A stretch of DNA of 64,000 nucleotides from Parvularcula sp039818345 (GTDB lineage Bacteria; Pseudomonadota; Alphaproteobacteria; Caulobacterales; Parvularculaceae), in the NCBI GenBank assembly GCA_039818345.1, contig JBCBUC010000018.1, positions 14,911-78,910 on the forward strand, read 5' to 3'. Shown here piece by piece: positions 36,887-43,626 of the stretch. The position numbers were made by a program, and so were the translations under genes. Numbering within the stretch: position 1 is the stretch's first letter; each line of letters opens with the position of its first letter. The notes below the pieces were generated by a model. It was given only the letters and a program-made list of their open reading frames with translations. It did not search any database and was not told where the DNA came from.

Positions 36887-37008
36887 GGACGTTCCCCTTT
36901 TTTCGGTTCTGTGATCATATTGACCAGATCCACAACAATCAGGACAGGGACGCTCCCGAGGCTGGCACAAACCAAAATCTGAAAACAGATTAAACCCAGA
37001 TCAGCCAT
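36883..37008 (-). CDS. 41-residue membrane peptide
   Basis: ATG at 37008 is preceded by AAGGAACGATCAG. It encodes one long hydrophobic stretch (LGLICFQILVCASLGSVPVL...) followed by a charged tail, so it is probably a single-pass inner-membrane peptide. The stop overlaps the next start by GTGA. Early phage membrane peptides can alter host physiology or superinfection; that is only a suggestion. Confidence 0.55.
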   Translation of the reverse strand: MADLGLICFQILVCASLGSVPVLIVVDLVNMITEPKKGERP

Positions 37009-37020
37009 CTGATCGTTCCT

Positions 37021-37614
37021 TCATTTCTTGGCCCCAAGGCCCCATTCAGCAGCACGCCGAATAATGGTCGCCTTGGAGCATCCAAACACCAACGCCATGT
37101 CGTCCTGGCTATCGGCCTCACTGTTCCACATACGCTCAAACTTCAGACGTTTTGGGTCTGTCTTTTTGAGCCCCTTCGGCAACCCCTTAACCTGAGGGCG
37201 CCCGCCAGAATTCTTGCGCTTTGATTGCCGGGCCCTCTGGATCTGTGCCTGATTGGCGTCGCCAGTGAAAGCCTCAGCAAGCCGCGCGTGGTCTTCAGTG
37301 GCGGTAAATTCCCTATCGAGATCAACCACGAACAGCCCCCCACCCGCCTGGGTGATGGTCGCGGCAACCCGGAACAGATCCCCTGCGTTTCGGGCAATGA
37401 TCCGTGGCGAGACGACACAGAGCTGATCGCCATCCCGAAGGAACTCGATTGCAGTCGTTCGCCACGGGCGCCGGTCCTGCTTGGGCTTCGGTTTCGATAC
37501 CGGAACCCCTTCCGAAACGATCCTGTCGGCAGGCACGCCCGCAGCGATCAGCGTTTCGCGCTGATCCGCCTCTGAGGGCGCCCCTTTGATCGAAGCCGTA
37601 TATCCGTACCGCAA
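37021..37614 (-). CDS. resolvase-fold protein with C-terminal helix-turn-helix
   Basis: A 197-residue protein with the layout of a small serine recombinase. RYGYTASIKG resembles the GYARVS catalytic strand, GDQLCVVSPRIIARNAGDLFRV fits the conserved helix region, and the C-terminus MALVFGCSKATIIRRAAEWG is a resolvase-like helix-turn-helix. The catalytic pattern is altered: the usual Arg is Ala and the Ser is one place early. It may bind DNA without recombining. The start is TTG at 37614 after AGGTG. It faces the divergent promoter region and heads the leftward early genes. Confidence 0.7.
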   Translation of the reverse strand: MRYGYTASIKGAPSEADQRETLIAAGVPADRIVSEGVPVSKPKPKQDRRPWRTTAIEFLRDGDQLCVVSPRIIARNAGDLFRVAATITQAGGGLFVVDLDREFTATEDHARLAEAFTGDANQAQIQRARQSKRKNSGGRPQVKGLPKGLKKTDPKRLKFERMWNSEADSQDDMALVFGCSKATIIRRAAEWGLGAKK

Positions 37615-37620
37615 AAAACA

Positions 37621-37674
37621 CCTGTCAAAACTAGCACAGCAATTGACAATTGCAACACAGTTTTGATAACAGGT
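37621..37674. promoter_or_regulatory. divergent promoter-operator region
   Basis: TTGACA at 37643-37648 and GATAAC at 37665-37670 (16-base spacing) make a good sigma70-type rightward promoter for the 37.7-39.0 kb genes. Leftward, TTGCAA and TAGTTT with 16 bases between them could serve 37614. An 8-bp dyad TCAAAACT (37625) / AGTTTTGA (37659) and the central CAATTGACAATTG symmetry suggest operator sites. The resolvase-like protein is the natural candidate regulator. Confidence 0.6.
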
Positions 37675-37744
37675 TTTGCAACGTCGCGGAGGTTTTGACG
37701 AGAGTCAGGACGGGCCGCAAATTTGAAGGAACAAGGAGGCTGGG

Positions 37745-38059
37745 ATGTCGCCGGTGAAATCGCTCGAAGTTACTGTGCAGGGCTTCCCGCCGATGGTCTT
37801 CACCGGCGCTACCGCATCCAAAGCTTTCGTTGGCGCATGGCGGCAATATTGCCATGCCTATCAGTGTACCTTTGGCCACTTCATGACCATTGCAAAGCGG
37901 CGAGCAGTTCCCAATGCGGCAGGGGTCGGGGAGCCAATTCGGGTCAACGGTCGGAAGGCTTGGACGATGGAGCCGCGTCAGCATTCCACAGCGTTTATCT
38001 ATGACGGCGAAGACGACGTCATGGTTGCCCACCACACCGAAATTGAAAACGGACACTGA
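37745..38059 (+). CDS. small early phage protein, unknown
   Basis: A 104-residue protein after the strong site AAGGAGG. It is first in a rightward cluster of five small genes with near-identical spacing. VTVQGFPPMVFTGATASKAFVGAWRQYCHAY has the pattern of a small alpha/beta protein, but no family is recognised. Confidence 0.7.
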   Translation: MSPVKSLEVTVQGFPPMVFTGATASKAFVGAWRQYCHAYQCTFGHFMTIAKRRAVPNAAGVGEPIRVNGRKAWTMEPRQHSTAFIYDGEDDVMVAHHTEIENGH

Positions 38060-38070
38060 AGGAGGCACCG

Positions 38071-38325
38071 ATGCTGCATTATCTCGTGGAGTATGAGCCA
38101 CTCGGCAGTGATCGTCTTCAGTCTCATGAAGAGAGGCGACCCAGCTACCGTTCGGCCTGCGACCGGGCCTGTAAACTAAGCTGTGACGAGGATATTCAGT
38201 ACGCATGCGTGATTGCCTACGAGCTAGTGCCAGATGATTGTGGTCCCGGCACACTGGAAAATCGCGTCGGCTCTGTTGGATACTTTCATGGCGTTCGGGA
38301 CATCCCTGAAGGCCGGATTAACTGA
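38071..38325 (+). CDS. small early phage protein, unknown
   Basis: An 84-residue protein with GAAGGAGG upstream. It has four cysteines (RSACDRACKLSCDED... and VPDDCG) that could bind a metal. No known family. Confidence 0.65.
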   Translation: MLHYLVEYEPLGSDRLQSHEERRPSYRSACDRACKLSCDEDIQYACVIAYELVPDDCGPGTLENRVGSVGYFHGVRDIPEGRIN

Positions 38326-38335
38326 GGAGACTTCC

Positions 38336-38518
38336 ATGAGCCGAGTGCCTGGAGAGAACAGCGGCGAACCCTATCCGCTGCAGGACCGTGAGACGGGACG
38401 TATTGGGATTGCTCAGCAAACGAATGCAGAGACCCAGGAATTCGAGATCCTGTTTTGGGTGCCGGACAACATGGTGGCCGAGGCCGCTGCAAAGCTGATG
38501 GCCCGCAAGGGCGAGTGA
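38336..38518 (+). CDS. 60-residue early phage protein, unknown
   Basis: Starts at ATG 38336 within the sequence GGAGACTTCCATGA, which is repeated exactly before the next gene at 38530. The product is acidic and helical at its C-terminus (MVAEAAAKLMARKGE). Function unknown. Confidence 0.65.
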   Translation: MSRVPGENSGEPYPLQDRETGRIGIAQQTNAETQEFEILFWVPDNMVAEAAAKLMARKGE

Positions 38519-38529
38519 AGGAGACTTCC

Positions 38530-38817
38530 ATGACGACCACAAAGACTGCCGGTATGACTGCCGGTATGACACGTATTGGCGACGAGGCTTTCGGTCTCGG
38601 CTTTCAGCGCTGGTCCACCGAGGGCTCTCGTGAGCGGGTCAAATGGACTTTGCTGGTCGGAAGGTCAGCCTGCGACGGGAACGAGCCAACCATCGAAGTG
38701 CCGCTGACCCATGCAGTGTTGCGGGACATGAAGAGTTTCATTCAGGATGCTGAGCAAGCACTAGCCACTGACGGCGGAAGAGCGCTGGCCGAGTGTCAGC
38801 CTGATATCAACGTTTAA
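38530..38817 (+). CDS. small early phage protein, unknown
   Basis: A 95-residue protein; ATG at 38530 after AAGGAGACTTCC. The N-terminus has a short duplicated TAGM unit. The body (RWSTEGSRERVKWTLLVG...) resembles small conserved phage proteins with a beta sheet and a C-terminal helix; no function known. Confidence 0.65.
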   Translation: MTTTKTAGMTAGMTRIGDEAFGLGFQRWSTEGSRERVKWTLLVGRSACDGNEPTIEVPLTHAVLRDMKSFIQDAEQALATDGGRALAECQPDINV

Positions 38818-38827
38818 GGAGCATTGC

Positions 38828-39031
38828 ATGACAGAAGACGAACTGAGCATTTATCGGGCGGAACCGGCACTCGATGGCCGTCACGAACTTTTGCTTTCAG
38901 GCGGTTCCGTTATCCTACAGTTTCGCGGCGAGAGATACCTGCTCATAGTTCGCGAAGATGGCATCGAGCTGAACTCTGGCGAGCGACTGAAAATCGCGCC
39001 GGTCGCTGGCAACTCGATAATGTTTGTTTAA
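38828..39031 (+). CDS. small early phage protein, unknown
   Basis: A 67-residue protein after TAAGGAGCATTGC. Alternating hydrophobic residues (LLLSGGSVILQFRGERYLLIV) predict a small beta-rich fold. Last gene of the rightward cluster. Confidence 0.6.
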   Translation: MTEDELSIYRAEPALDGRHELLLSGGSVILQFRGERYLLIVREDGIELNSGERLKIAPVAGNSIMFV

Positions 39032-39037
39032 GGGGCG

Positions 39038-39205
39038 CTACTTCCTAGCTTCACGCTCTCTCTTGGTAAGGAGTAAATCCACCGCCTCACGAACAAAGTC
39101 GGTGCGGTCTTCTCGCTCTCGGTCGAGTTGAAGCTCTATTCGCTCAAACGTCCCCTCGGGAAAGCTGGCCTGCATTTTTTCTGGGTATTGTTTTCGACGC
39201 GGCAT
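39038..39205 (-). CDS. ribbon-helix-helix DNA-binding protein (CopG/Arc-like)
   Basis: A 55-residue protein with the family pattern: a short polar strand (KMQASFPEG), then two helices ending DRTDFVREAVDLLLTKRE. Such dimers bind short palindromes and usually repress nearby promoters. It is transcribed away from the promoter and GATATC-flanked site at 39232-39294, which it probably controls together with its own gene. It is too short to be found by usual length cut-offs. Confidence 0.75.
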   Translation of the reverse strand: MPRRKQYPEKMQASFPEGTFERIELQLDREREDRTDFVREAVDLLLTKREREARK

Positions 39206-39231
39206 GGCAATGGCATGCCTGAAAACCTCTA

Positions 39232-39294
39232 GATATCATAACGCATACGCATTTCGATATCTGTATTGATACCGGTACTTATAGATGATAAAAT
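39232..39294 (+). promoter_or_regulatory. near-consensus promoter with operator-like site
   Basis: TTGATA (39266-39271) and TAAAAT (39289-39294) are spaced by exactly 17 bases and drive rightward transcription to 39328. Directly upstream, two GATATC palindromes (39232 and 39256) flank tandem ACGCAT units, a likely binding site for the divergent ribbon-helix-helix protein. Confidence 0.65.
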
Positions 39295-39327
39295 CGGATT
39301 ATATCGTGATTTCTTGGGGTCAGTATC

Positions 39328-39447
39328 ATGCAACACCACAACACACAGACCGCCGCCATCGGCCCCGAAACGGGCCTAATCGAATCACCTGGCCTCGCTA
39401 GGTGGAGGCCCTTGGCTGAAGCCAGAGCCGCTGCGAACCTGAATTAA
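39328..39447 (+). CDS. 39-residue His-rich peptide
   Basis: ATG at 39328 lies 33 bases after the strong promoter -10 element. The peptide starts MQHHNTQTAAIG. The stop TAA is part of TAAGGAG, which serves as ribosome site for the next frame, so it may work as a leader that couples translation. Confidence 0.45.
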   Translation: MQHHNTQTAAIGPETGLIESPGLARWRPLAEARAAANLN

Positions 39448-39454
39448 GGAGACC

Positions 39455-39595
39455 CTGGCCATCCTCATCGCCGCCGTCCTGATCGCACTGCTTCTAATTG
39501 CCGTCGTTATAGCTTGCGTGGTCAGCTACTCGGTGGGCTGGAGCAACGGGTATAAGTACGCGGACGGCGTCAATGCTTATACGCCTGATCGCTAA
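39455..39595 (+). CDS. 46-residue membrane peptide, probable CTG start
   Basis: AAGGAGA lies 4 bases before CTG at 39455. The frame encodes one strongly hydrophobic helix (LIAALLLIAVVIACVVSYS-like composition) and a short polar tail ending YTPDR. No ATG, GTG or TTG fits the ribosome site. It converges on the leftward gene at 39592. It could be a holin-like or inner-membrane early peptide. Confidence 0.45.
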   Translation: MAILIAAVLIALLLIAVVIACVVSYSVGWSNGYKYADGVNAYTPDR

Positions 39596-39798
39596 CTGTC
39601 TGCGCCGTGCTGCGGGTCATAATGGGCTGCTACCGCCCTCCGTGCACGGTCCAAATTCCGCTCGGCTAGCTTCTCTGCTAGAATAAGTTCCTGCCCTTCA
39701 GTGAAGGTAAACGTGCCGACGTGGTCGCCCCCGCTCTTGCAAATGCGGATCGTCAGCCTGTCGCCCTCCGGGTAATCGATGTAGTGCTGAGGGCTCAT
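39592..39798 (-). CDS. small phage protein, unknown
   Basis: A 68-residue protein overlapping the metallophosphatase gene by ATGA. The second half is a charged helix (LAEKLAERNLDRARRAVAAH). It is the last gene of the leftward virion/lysis operon. Confidence 0.6.
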   Translation of the reverse strand: MSPQHYIDYPEGDRLTIRICKSGGDHVGTFTFTEGQELILAEKLAERNLDRARRAVAAHYDPQHGADS

Positions 39799-40892
39799 GC
39801 CGCCCTCTTTCTCAAAAAGGTGAGGAAGTCCGCTGCGACCTCCAAATTAGTGAACTCAGTGACGAAGCCAGACTCGTCTTTCGCGTCCTGGTCAAAGATA
39901 AGAGCGATGGTCTCGCCCTCCGCCTGCCGACTAAAGCCCAGCTTATCCCCGTACCCATCAATTGCTTTATAACCCATCGCGCGCCCATAAATGATAGGCT
40001 TTCCCCGGTAGGGACAAGGATAGCGGGACATCATGGTCTCGTGCTTGTGACCGCCAAGATAGACCTGAGCGTCGCCCACGGACCAAAGGTCTGCTTTCTT
40101 CATGCCGTGCACGGGGTTGTATTGCGAATGCCCCTTGAAGTCGTGCGCCATATGCACCCGGCATTCGCGCCCGTTATCAAACCGCAAAACGATGCGGGCA
40201 TTCCAATCATCCATAGGGACGAGGCGATCACCAAGGCGCTCGAAGACGTGAACACCCTCATTCCATTCGTCATGGTTGCCCATAACCCAAACAACCCACC
40301 GGTCGCCCAGCGCGTCTAAAAACCACTCGGCAAGGCGCCAGGCTTCCTTGTCTGTAATGTGGCTCTTGCCCTTAAACTTGACGAGGCGCCCCACCCAGTT
40401 GTCAATACTGTCACCCGCATTGGCTGCGAACATGCCAGGCGTACGCTGAACGATATCAATGTCTCGCTCTAGCGCATCGATATCGCAACCAGGGCTGTCC
40501 AAATGCGGGTCGCCGAACCACGCCAGGCCCATAGGCCCCTTACCTCTAAGCCTTATCGTCCTCCACCGCGCGGCGTCCTTGGCCCTCTTTATGCGTTGGA
40601 AGTTCTTTCGCTGGGCATCAAGGATGTCGTCAACGAGCCTTTCAGAACTGGGGAGAGGTGGAAGCTCCGCACTGGGTGCGTCCTCCGCAGCATGACGAAC
40701 CTCGCGAAGCCTTCTGATCGCATGATTAACTGACGAGCGATGTTTGCCCATCGATTCCGCAACTTCGGAGCCGTTAATCCGCCCAAAAGTATCTGCCGCC
40801 TCGATGAAGGCCGACACAACATCATGTTGATTCCGCGTTGTCGCGTACTGCCTCAACGCCTCAATTTCTTCGCGATAATAAGTGAGGGACAC
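39795..40892 (-). CDS. metallophosphoesterase with N-terminal helix-turn-helix
   Basis: A 365-residue protein. Residues about 30-65 (ADTFGRINGSEVAESMGKHR...) look like a helix-turn-helix. The rest is a calcineurin-like phosphoesterase with all metal motifs: GDPHLD (127-), AGDSIDNW (160-), GNHDEW (205-), MAHD (248-) and GGHKHE (280-). Related phage proteins may cut nucleic acid or phosphoesters. The GTG at 40892 is chosen because GGAGGTCAA precedes it; a TTG upstream lacks such a site. It follows the lysis genes. Confidence 0.85.
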   Translation of the reverse strand: MSLTYYREEIEALRQYATTRNQHDVVSAFIEAADTFGRINGSEVAESMGKHRSSVNHAIRRLREVRHAAEDAPSAELPPLPSSERLVDDILDAQRKNFQRIKRAKDAARWRTIRLRGKGPMGLAWFGDPHLDSPGCDIDALERDIDIVQRTPGMFAANAGDSIDNWVGRLVKFKGKSHITDKEAWRLAEWFLDALGDRWVVWVMGNHDEWNEGVHVFERLGDRLVPMDDWNARIVLRFDNGRECRVHMAHDFKGHSQYNPVHGMKKADLWSVGDAQVYLGGHKHETMMSRYPCPYRGKPIIYGRAMGYKAIDGYGDKLGFSRQAEGETIALIFDQDAKDESGFVTEFTNLEVAADFLTFLRKRAA

Positions 40893-40931
40893 TTGACCTC
40901 CAAGCGGGGCCAACGCCCCCGGGGTTAGGGG

Positions 40932-41147
40932 CTATTCAAACGCAGTTAGAGAGCACTCGACCTCTAGCCGTTCTATTTTCGCTTCTAGCTGGGCGACCTT
41001 GACCATCAGCTCAGTCACTTGGGGTGTGGTGACAAACCCGGCTTGTAACGCAAGAAATAGGGCCATGACGCCCAGAATAAATCCCGCACCGAAGAACGGT
41101 TTCACCAACAGCTCTTTGAAGATGGCGGCAGCCCACATTCTAGTCAT
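40932..41147 (-). CDS. small membrane protein, holin- or spanin-like
   Basis: A 71-residue protein with one membrane helix (GAGFILGVMALFLALQAGFV, about 21-40) and a C-terminal coiled coil (ELMVKVAQLEAKIERLEVE). It overlaps the endolysin gene by 8 bases. Topology and place suggest a holin or inner-membrane spanin; neither is proven. Confidence 0.65.
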   Translation of the reverse strand: MTRMWAAAIFKELLVKPFFGAGFILGVMALFLALQAGFVTTPQVTELMVKVAQLEAKIERLEVECSLTAFE

Positions 41148-41496
41148 CCTTTGGATACTCAGCCCACGGCAATTGCCAGTGCGGGCCGTCCTTAAAATTA
41201 TACCAGTCCCCGCCCCACTCGATGGGGGCGCCGATATCCTTAGCGGCCTGCTTCATCGCATCCGCGAGACGATGATAAAGCGGCCAATCCCAACTGACCT
41301 GGCCATCGACATACGGAGCAATGTCCACCGCGTGGCCCGTAAGGTGGCGGCTGTTCATGGTTGTGGATGCGCCGGTACGAACAAGACGCTCTTGGCGCTC
41401 AAGCGTGCGCAGGCCTTCTAGGACCGTGACATCGATCGGCGTGATCTCGATAAAGCGATCAAGAACCCTGATAAGATCCGGGTGCAGCCCCTCCAT
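41140..41496 (-). CDS. M15 peptidase endolysin (main catalytic part)
   Basis: A 118-residue domain of the L-alanyl-D-glutamate / D-Ala-D-Ala peptidase family. SRHLTGHAVD gives H51 and D58, and GPHW gives H106, the zinc ligands; EGLRTLERQERLV is the usual substrate segment. The ATG at 41496 lacks a ribosome site. Family-like sequence (FAWGQRSRERMEGLHPDL) continues upstream in the same frame without any start codon until it meets the preceding gene. A -1 frameshift at 41562-41568 would fuse the two into a 185-residue protein. Confidence 0.9.
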   Translation of the reverse strand: MEGLHPDLIRVLDRFIEITPIDVTVLEGLRTLERQERLVRTGASTTMNSRHLTGHAVDIAPYVDGQVSWDWPLYHRLADAMKQAAKDIGAPIEWGGDWYNFKDGPHWQLPWAEYPKDD

Positions 41497-41558
41497 GCGC
41501 TCGCGAGAGCGTTGCCCCCAAGCAAAACCAGAACGCGGCTGCTCAGGGGCTGGGGCGC

Positions 41559-41696
41559 CTACTTTTTTGGCGGTTGATCGTCAGTCAGCTCATCAATCAC
41601 ACGCACAGCTTTGTCATCCGCCTTCGTTTTGGTGAAGACACTCACAAGGCGCGCGATGGGAACGATGCGCTGAATGACATTCTTCAGCTTACGCAT
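41559..41696 (-). CDS. 45-residue protein, probable N-terminal part of a frameshifted endolysin
   Basis: Begins MRKLKNVIQRIVPIARLVSVF, an amphipathic or weakly hydrophobic helix, and ends DDQPPKK at TAG. The last codons are CCA AAA AAG TAG. Slipping by -1 on A AAA AAG gives GTA GGC GCC and enters the endolysin frame exactly. The first residues could anchor the enzyme at the membrane. It overlaps the preceding gene by 8 bases. Confidence 0.6.
   Translation of the reverse strand: MRKLKNVIQRIVPIARLVSVFTKTKADDKAVRVIDELTDDQPPKK
41562..41568 (-). promoter_or_regulatory. candidate -1 frameshift slippery site A AAA AAG
   Basis: On the minus strand the seven bases AAAAAAG stand in the X XXY YYZ phase of the 45-residue gene, directly before its TAG. 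Downstream C-rich (GCCCCAGCCCC) and G-rich (TTGGGGGC) runs could pair as a stimulatory stem. A missing or extra A in the six-A run is the simple alternative. Confidence 0.55.
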
Positions 41697-41925
41697 CTTC
41701 GAGGCCGAGTTTCTCATCAATGGTGCGAGACACAGCAGCAAGGATGCAGCTCACCTTCTCAAGGGCCTCGTCGTCCCAAGGCGTGTCTGTGTCTTCAGCA
41801 AGCTCAACAAGCTTTGCTGCAATCCACTCGCCAGCCTCGTTAATTTGATCGTCAATCAGGCTCTCAACCGCGCCGTATGCGGTGCCACCGAGTCCCGCGA
41901 GGAACCCGTTCAAAACATTTTCCAT
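41689..41925 (-). CDS. small phage protein, unknown
   Basis: A 78-residue acidic, helical protein (DDQINEAGEWIAAKLVELAEDTD). CCGGAG precedes the ATG. The glycine-rich N-terminus could be membrane-active. It is the first gene of the lysis module. Confidence 0.6.
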   Translation of the reverse strand: MENVLNGFLAGLGGTAYGAVESLIDDQINEAGEWIAAKLVELAEDTDTPWDDEALEKVSCILAAVSRTIDEKLGLEDA

Positions 41926-41995
41926 GATTGTCTCCGGAGTTATGGAAATGAACCGTCAGAAGCCGGACGGCACGGCAGCCCCGTCAGGGGATCGA

Positions 41996-43600
41996 TTAGA
42001 CCGCTTTGATCATGAAGTTGATGATGCGGCTTCCTCCGCCGTTGCCAATCACGCCAGTATGGGCGGGCACGGGCAGCATTTTGGAAAGCGTCGGGAACGG
42101 TACAACATCGGCAGGCGCCGCTTCGGTGCCTGGCGTTCCGTCCGCATTGACGCCGTGCATGCATTCGTTCTCGGTCAGACCCATCCAGAGCGCGATTTCA
42201 GCGAGCCCTTGCTCACAGCCAAAGCCAGGGACCGTCAGTCCACGATCGTTTGAGCTGAACACCATGGGATCATTGTAGTCCCATCCAAAAATATGCGGCA
42301 CCGTCTCATCGCCGCCCGGAACTGGGCCGGCGAAGAGGATGCCGCCGTTCACGCTGCCGCCCATCACAAAAACGTTGCTGCCCGAACCATGATCCGTTCC
42401 GTCAGAGTTTTGTCGCATCGTGCGAAAGAAGTCCGTCCACACGAAGGCCAAGCTGTCGTTCCACACGCCAAGGCGAATAAGCTCCTCGCGCATGGAGTTG
42501 ATGGCCGCACCCGTGTCATCCGTTGCCGGATTGCTGTCGCTGTCGTCGTAAACGCTGTCCGTCTGCGCTTCCGTCCGCGCGTTGAAAGCGCCCGCCTGGT
42601 TAGCGTGATCGTCGTGGCCACCCGTCGTGATGTTAAAGACCATGATGTCCGGGCTGCCGAGCGACGCCCCCGCCGCCTCATTGATCACGACAATTTCTAA
42701 GGCGCGCTGCAGTTGAGCGGCCAACTTGCTATCGCCGCCGATATTGATTGAGTGAGTGATTTGATCCGCGTTGCCACTGTTAAGCCGATCGTATAACGTC
42801 TTGAACGTTGCAAGGTTTTGAGACGAGTGCAGGCGAACCTCGTCTAGATATTTAGCGTGCCCACTAATGCTATTGATTGTCTTCGTCACCTGCCCTCGCA
42901 GGCGCGAGCGAAACGAAGACTGTTGTGCTGTCGGAATCAGTGAGAGCACGGCCCCGTGGTTCTGAATCGCGTCCACTCCGGGCACAAACGGTTTCTGCGT
43001 GGGTCCCGTGATGGCAAGCTCAGCGCTCTGTAGCCCGATGAGGCCAAAGCGCCGCTTGTTCTCTGTCCATTGATTCTTGCGCGCCAAGCACTCCTCGACG
43101 CGGCCCATCCACCCGTCGATGGTGATGGAGCCCGTCCCCGATTGCCATGCCTTCTGCGCGAAATCATGCGCCGTGAAGTTTGTGGGGAAGCCTTTTGACG
43201 AGGAAGCATCCAAATGATCAGCAGCGTTGATGGGCTCCAGCAGAGGCGCAATATTGGTGATGATCGAACATTCACCACTGTTGAACATTTGCGTGATGCC
43301 GTCGCGCTCTGCCGGAGCACCCCAAGCGCGCGCTGTCGTTGACTGCCCATTGGCATACGTATGCGTCGCAAAATCTACGGCGTTGAGCGGGGCATACGCC
43401 GTTAAGTCCGCAAGCGCGCGGCTATAGCTGACAGAGCCATCCCCGTTCGGATCATTAAACTGACCCCATAAGCTGTCAGGGTCACTGACGGGGCCACGGA
43501 ACCCTTCACAGAGCGCATAGCCTGGGGTGTCCATGGGGATGAAATAGTCATGGCCGTCCTGCGCCCCATAATTGCCAATGTTAAAGAGATACTTGGTCAT
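41996..43600 (-). CDS. DUF1501 family protein (alkaline-phosphatase superfamily) in a phage
   Basis: A 534-residue DUF1501 protein. The family metal-binding motifs are kept: NIGNYGAQDGHDYFIP near residues 7-22, TTGGHDDHANQ near 324, and TDFFRTMRQN with TDHGSGSNVFVMGGSVNGG near 385-415. DUF1501 proteins are usually Tat-exported cell proteins; this one has no signal peptide. It follows the DUF1800 gene by 26 bases in the virion operon. A role in tail-linked hydrolysis of phosphate or sulfate esters is possible but unproven. Confidence 0.88.
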   Translation of the reverse strand: MTKYLFNIGNYGAQDGHDYFIPMDTPGYALCEGFRGPVSDPDSLWGQFNDPNGDGSVSYSRALADLTAYAPLNAVDFATHTYANGQSTTARAWGAPAERDGITQMFNSGECSIITNIAPLLEPINAADHLDASSSKGFPTNFTAHDFAQKAWQSGTGSITIDGWMGRVEECLARKNQWTENKRRFGLIGLQSAELAITGPTQKPFVPGVDAIQNHGAVLSLIPTAQQSSFRSRLRGQVTKTINSISGHAKYLDEVRLHSSQNLATFKTLYDRLNSGNADQITHSINIGGDSKLAAQLQRALEIVVINEAAGASLGSPDIMVFNITTGGHDDHANQAGAFNARTEAQTDSVYDDSDSNPATDDTGAAINSMREELIRLGVWNDSLAFVWTDFFRTMRQNSDGTDHGSGSNVFVMGGSVNGGILFAGPVPGGDETVPHIFGWDYNDPMVFSSNDRGLTVPGFGCEQGLAEIALWMGLTENECMHGVNADGTPGTEAAPADVVPFPTLSKMLPVPAHTGVIGNGGGSRIINFMIKAV

Positions 43601-43626
43601 TTGAGACCTCTTTCGTCAGTTTAGCG

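Noticed and set aside
37021..37614. Active integrase of the prophage
   Set aside because: Too short for a large serine integrase and the catalytic Arg/Ser pattern is changed; no tyrosine recombinase motifs are seen anywhere in the window.
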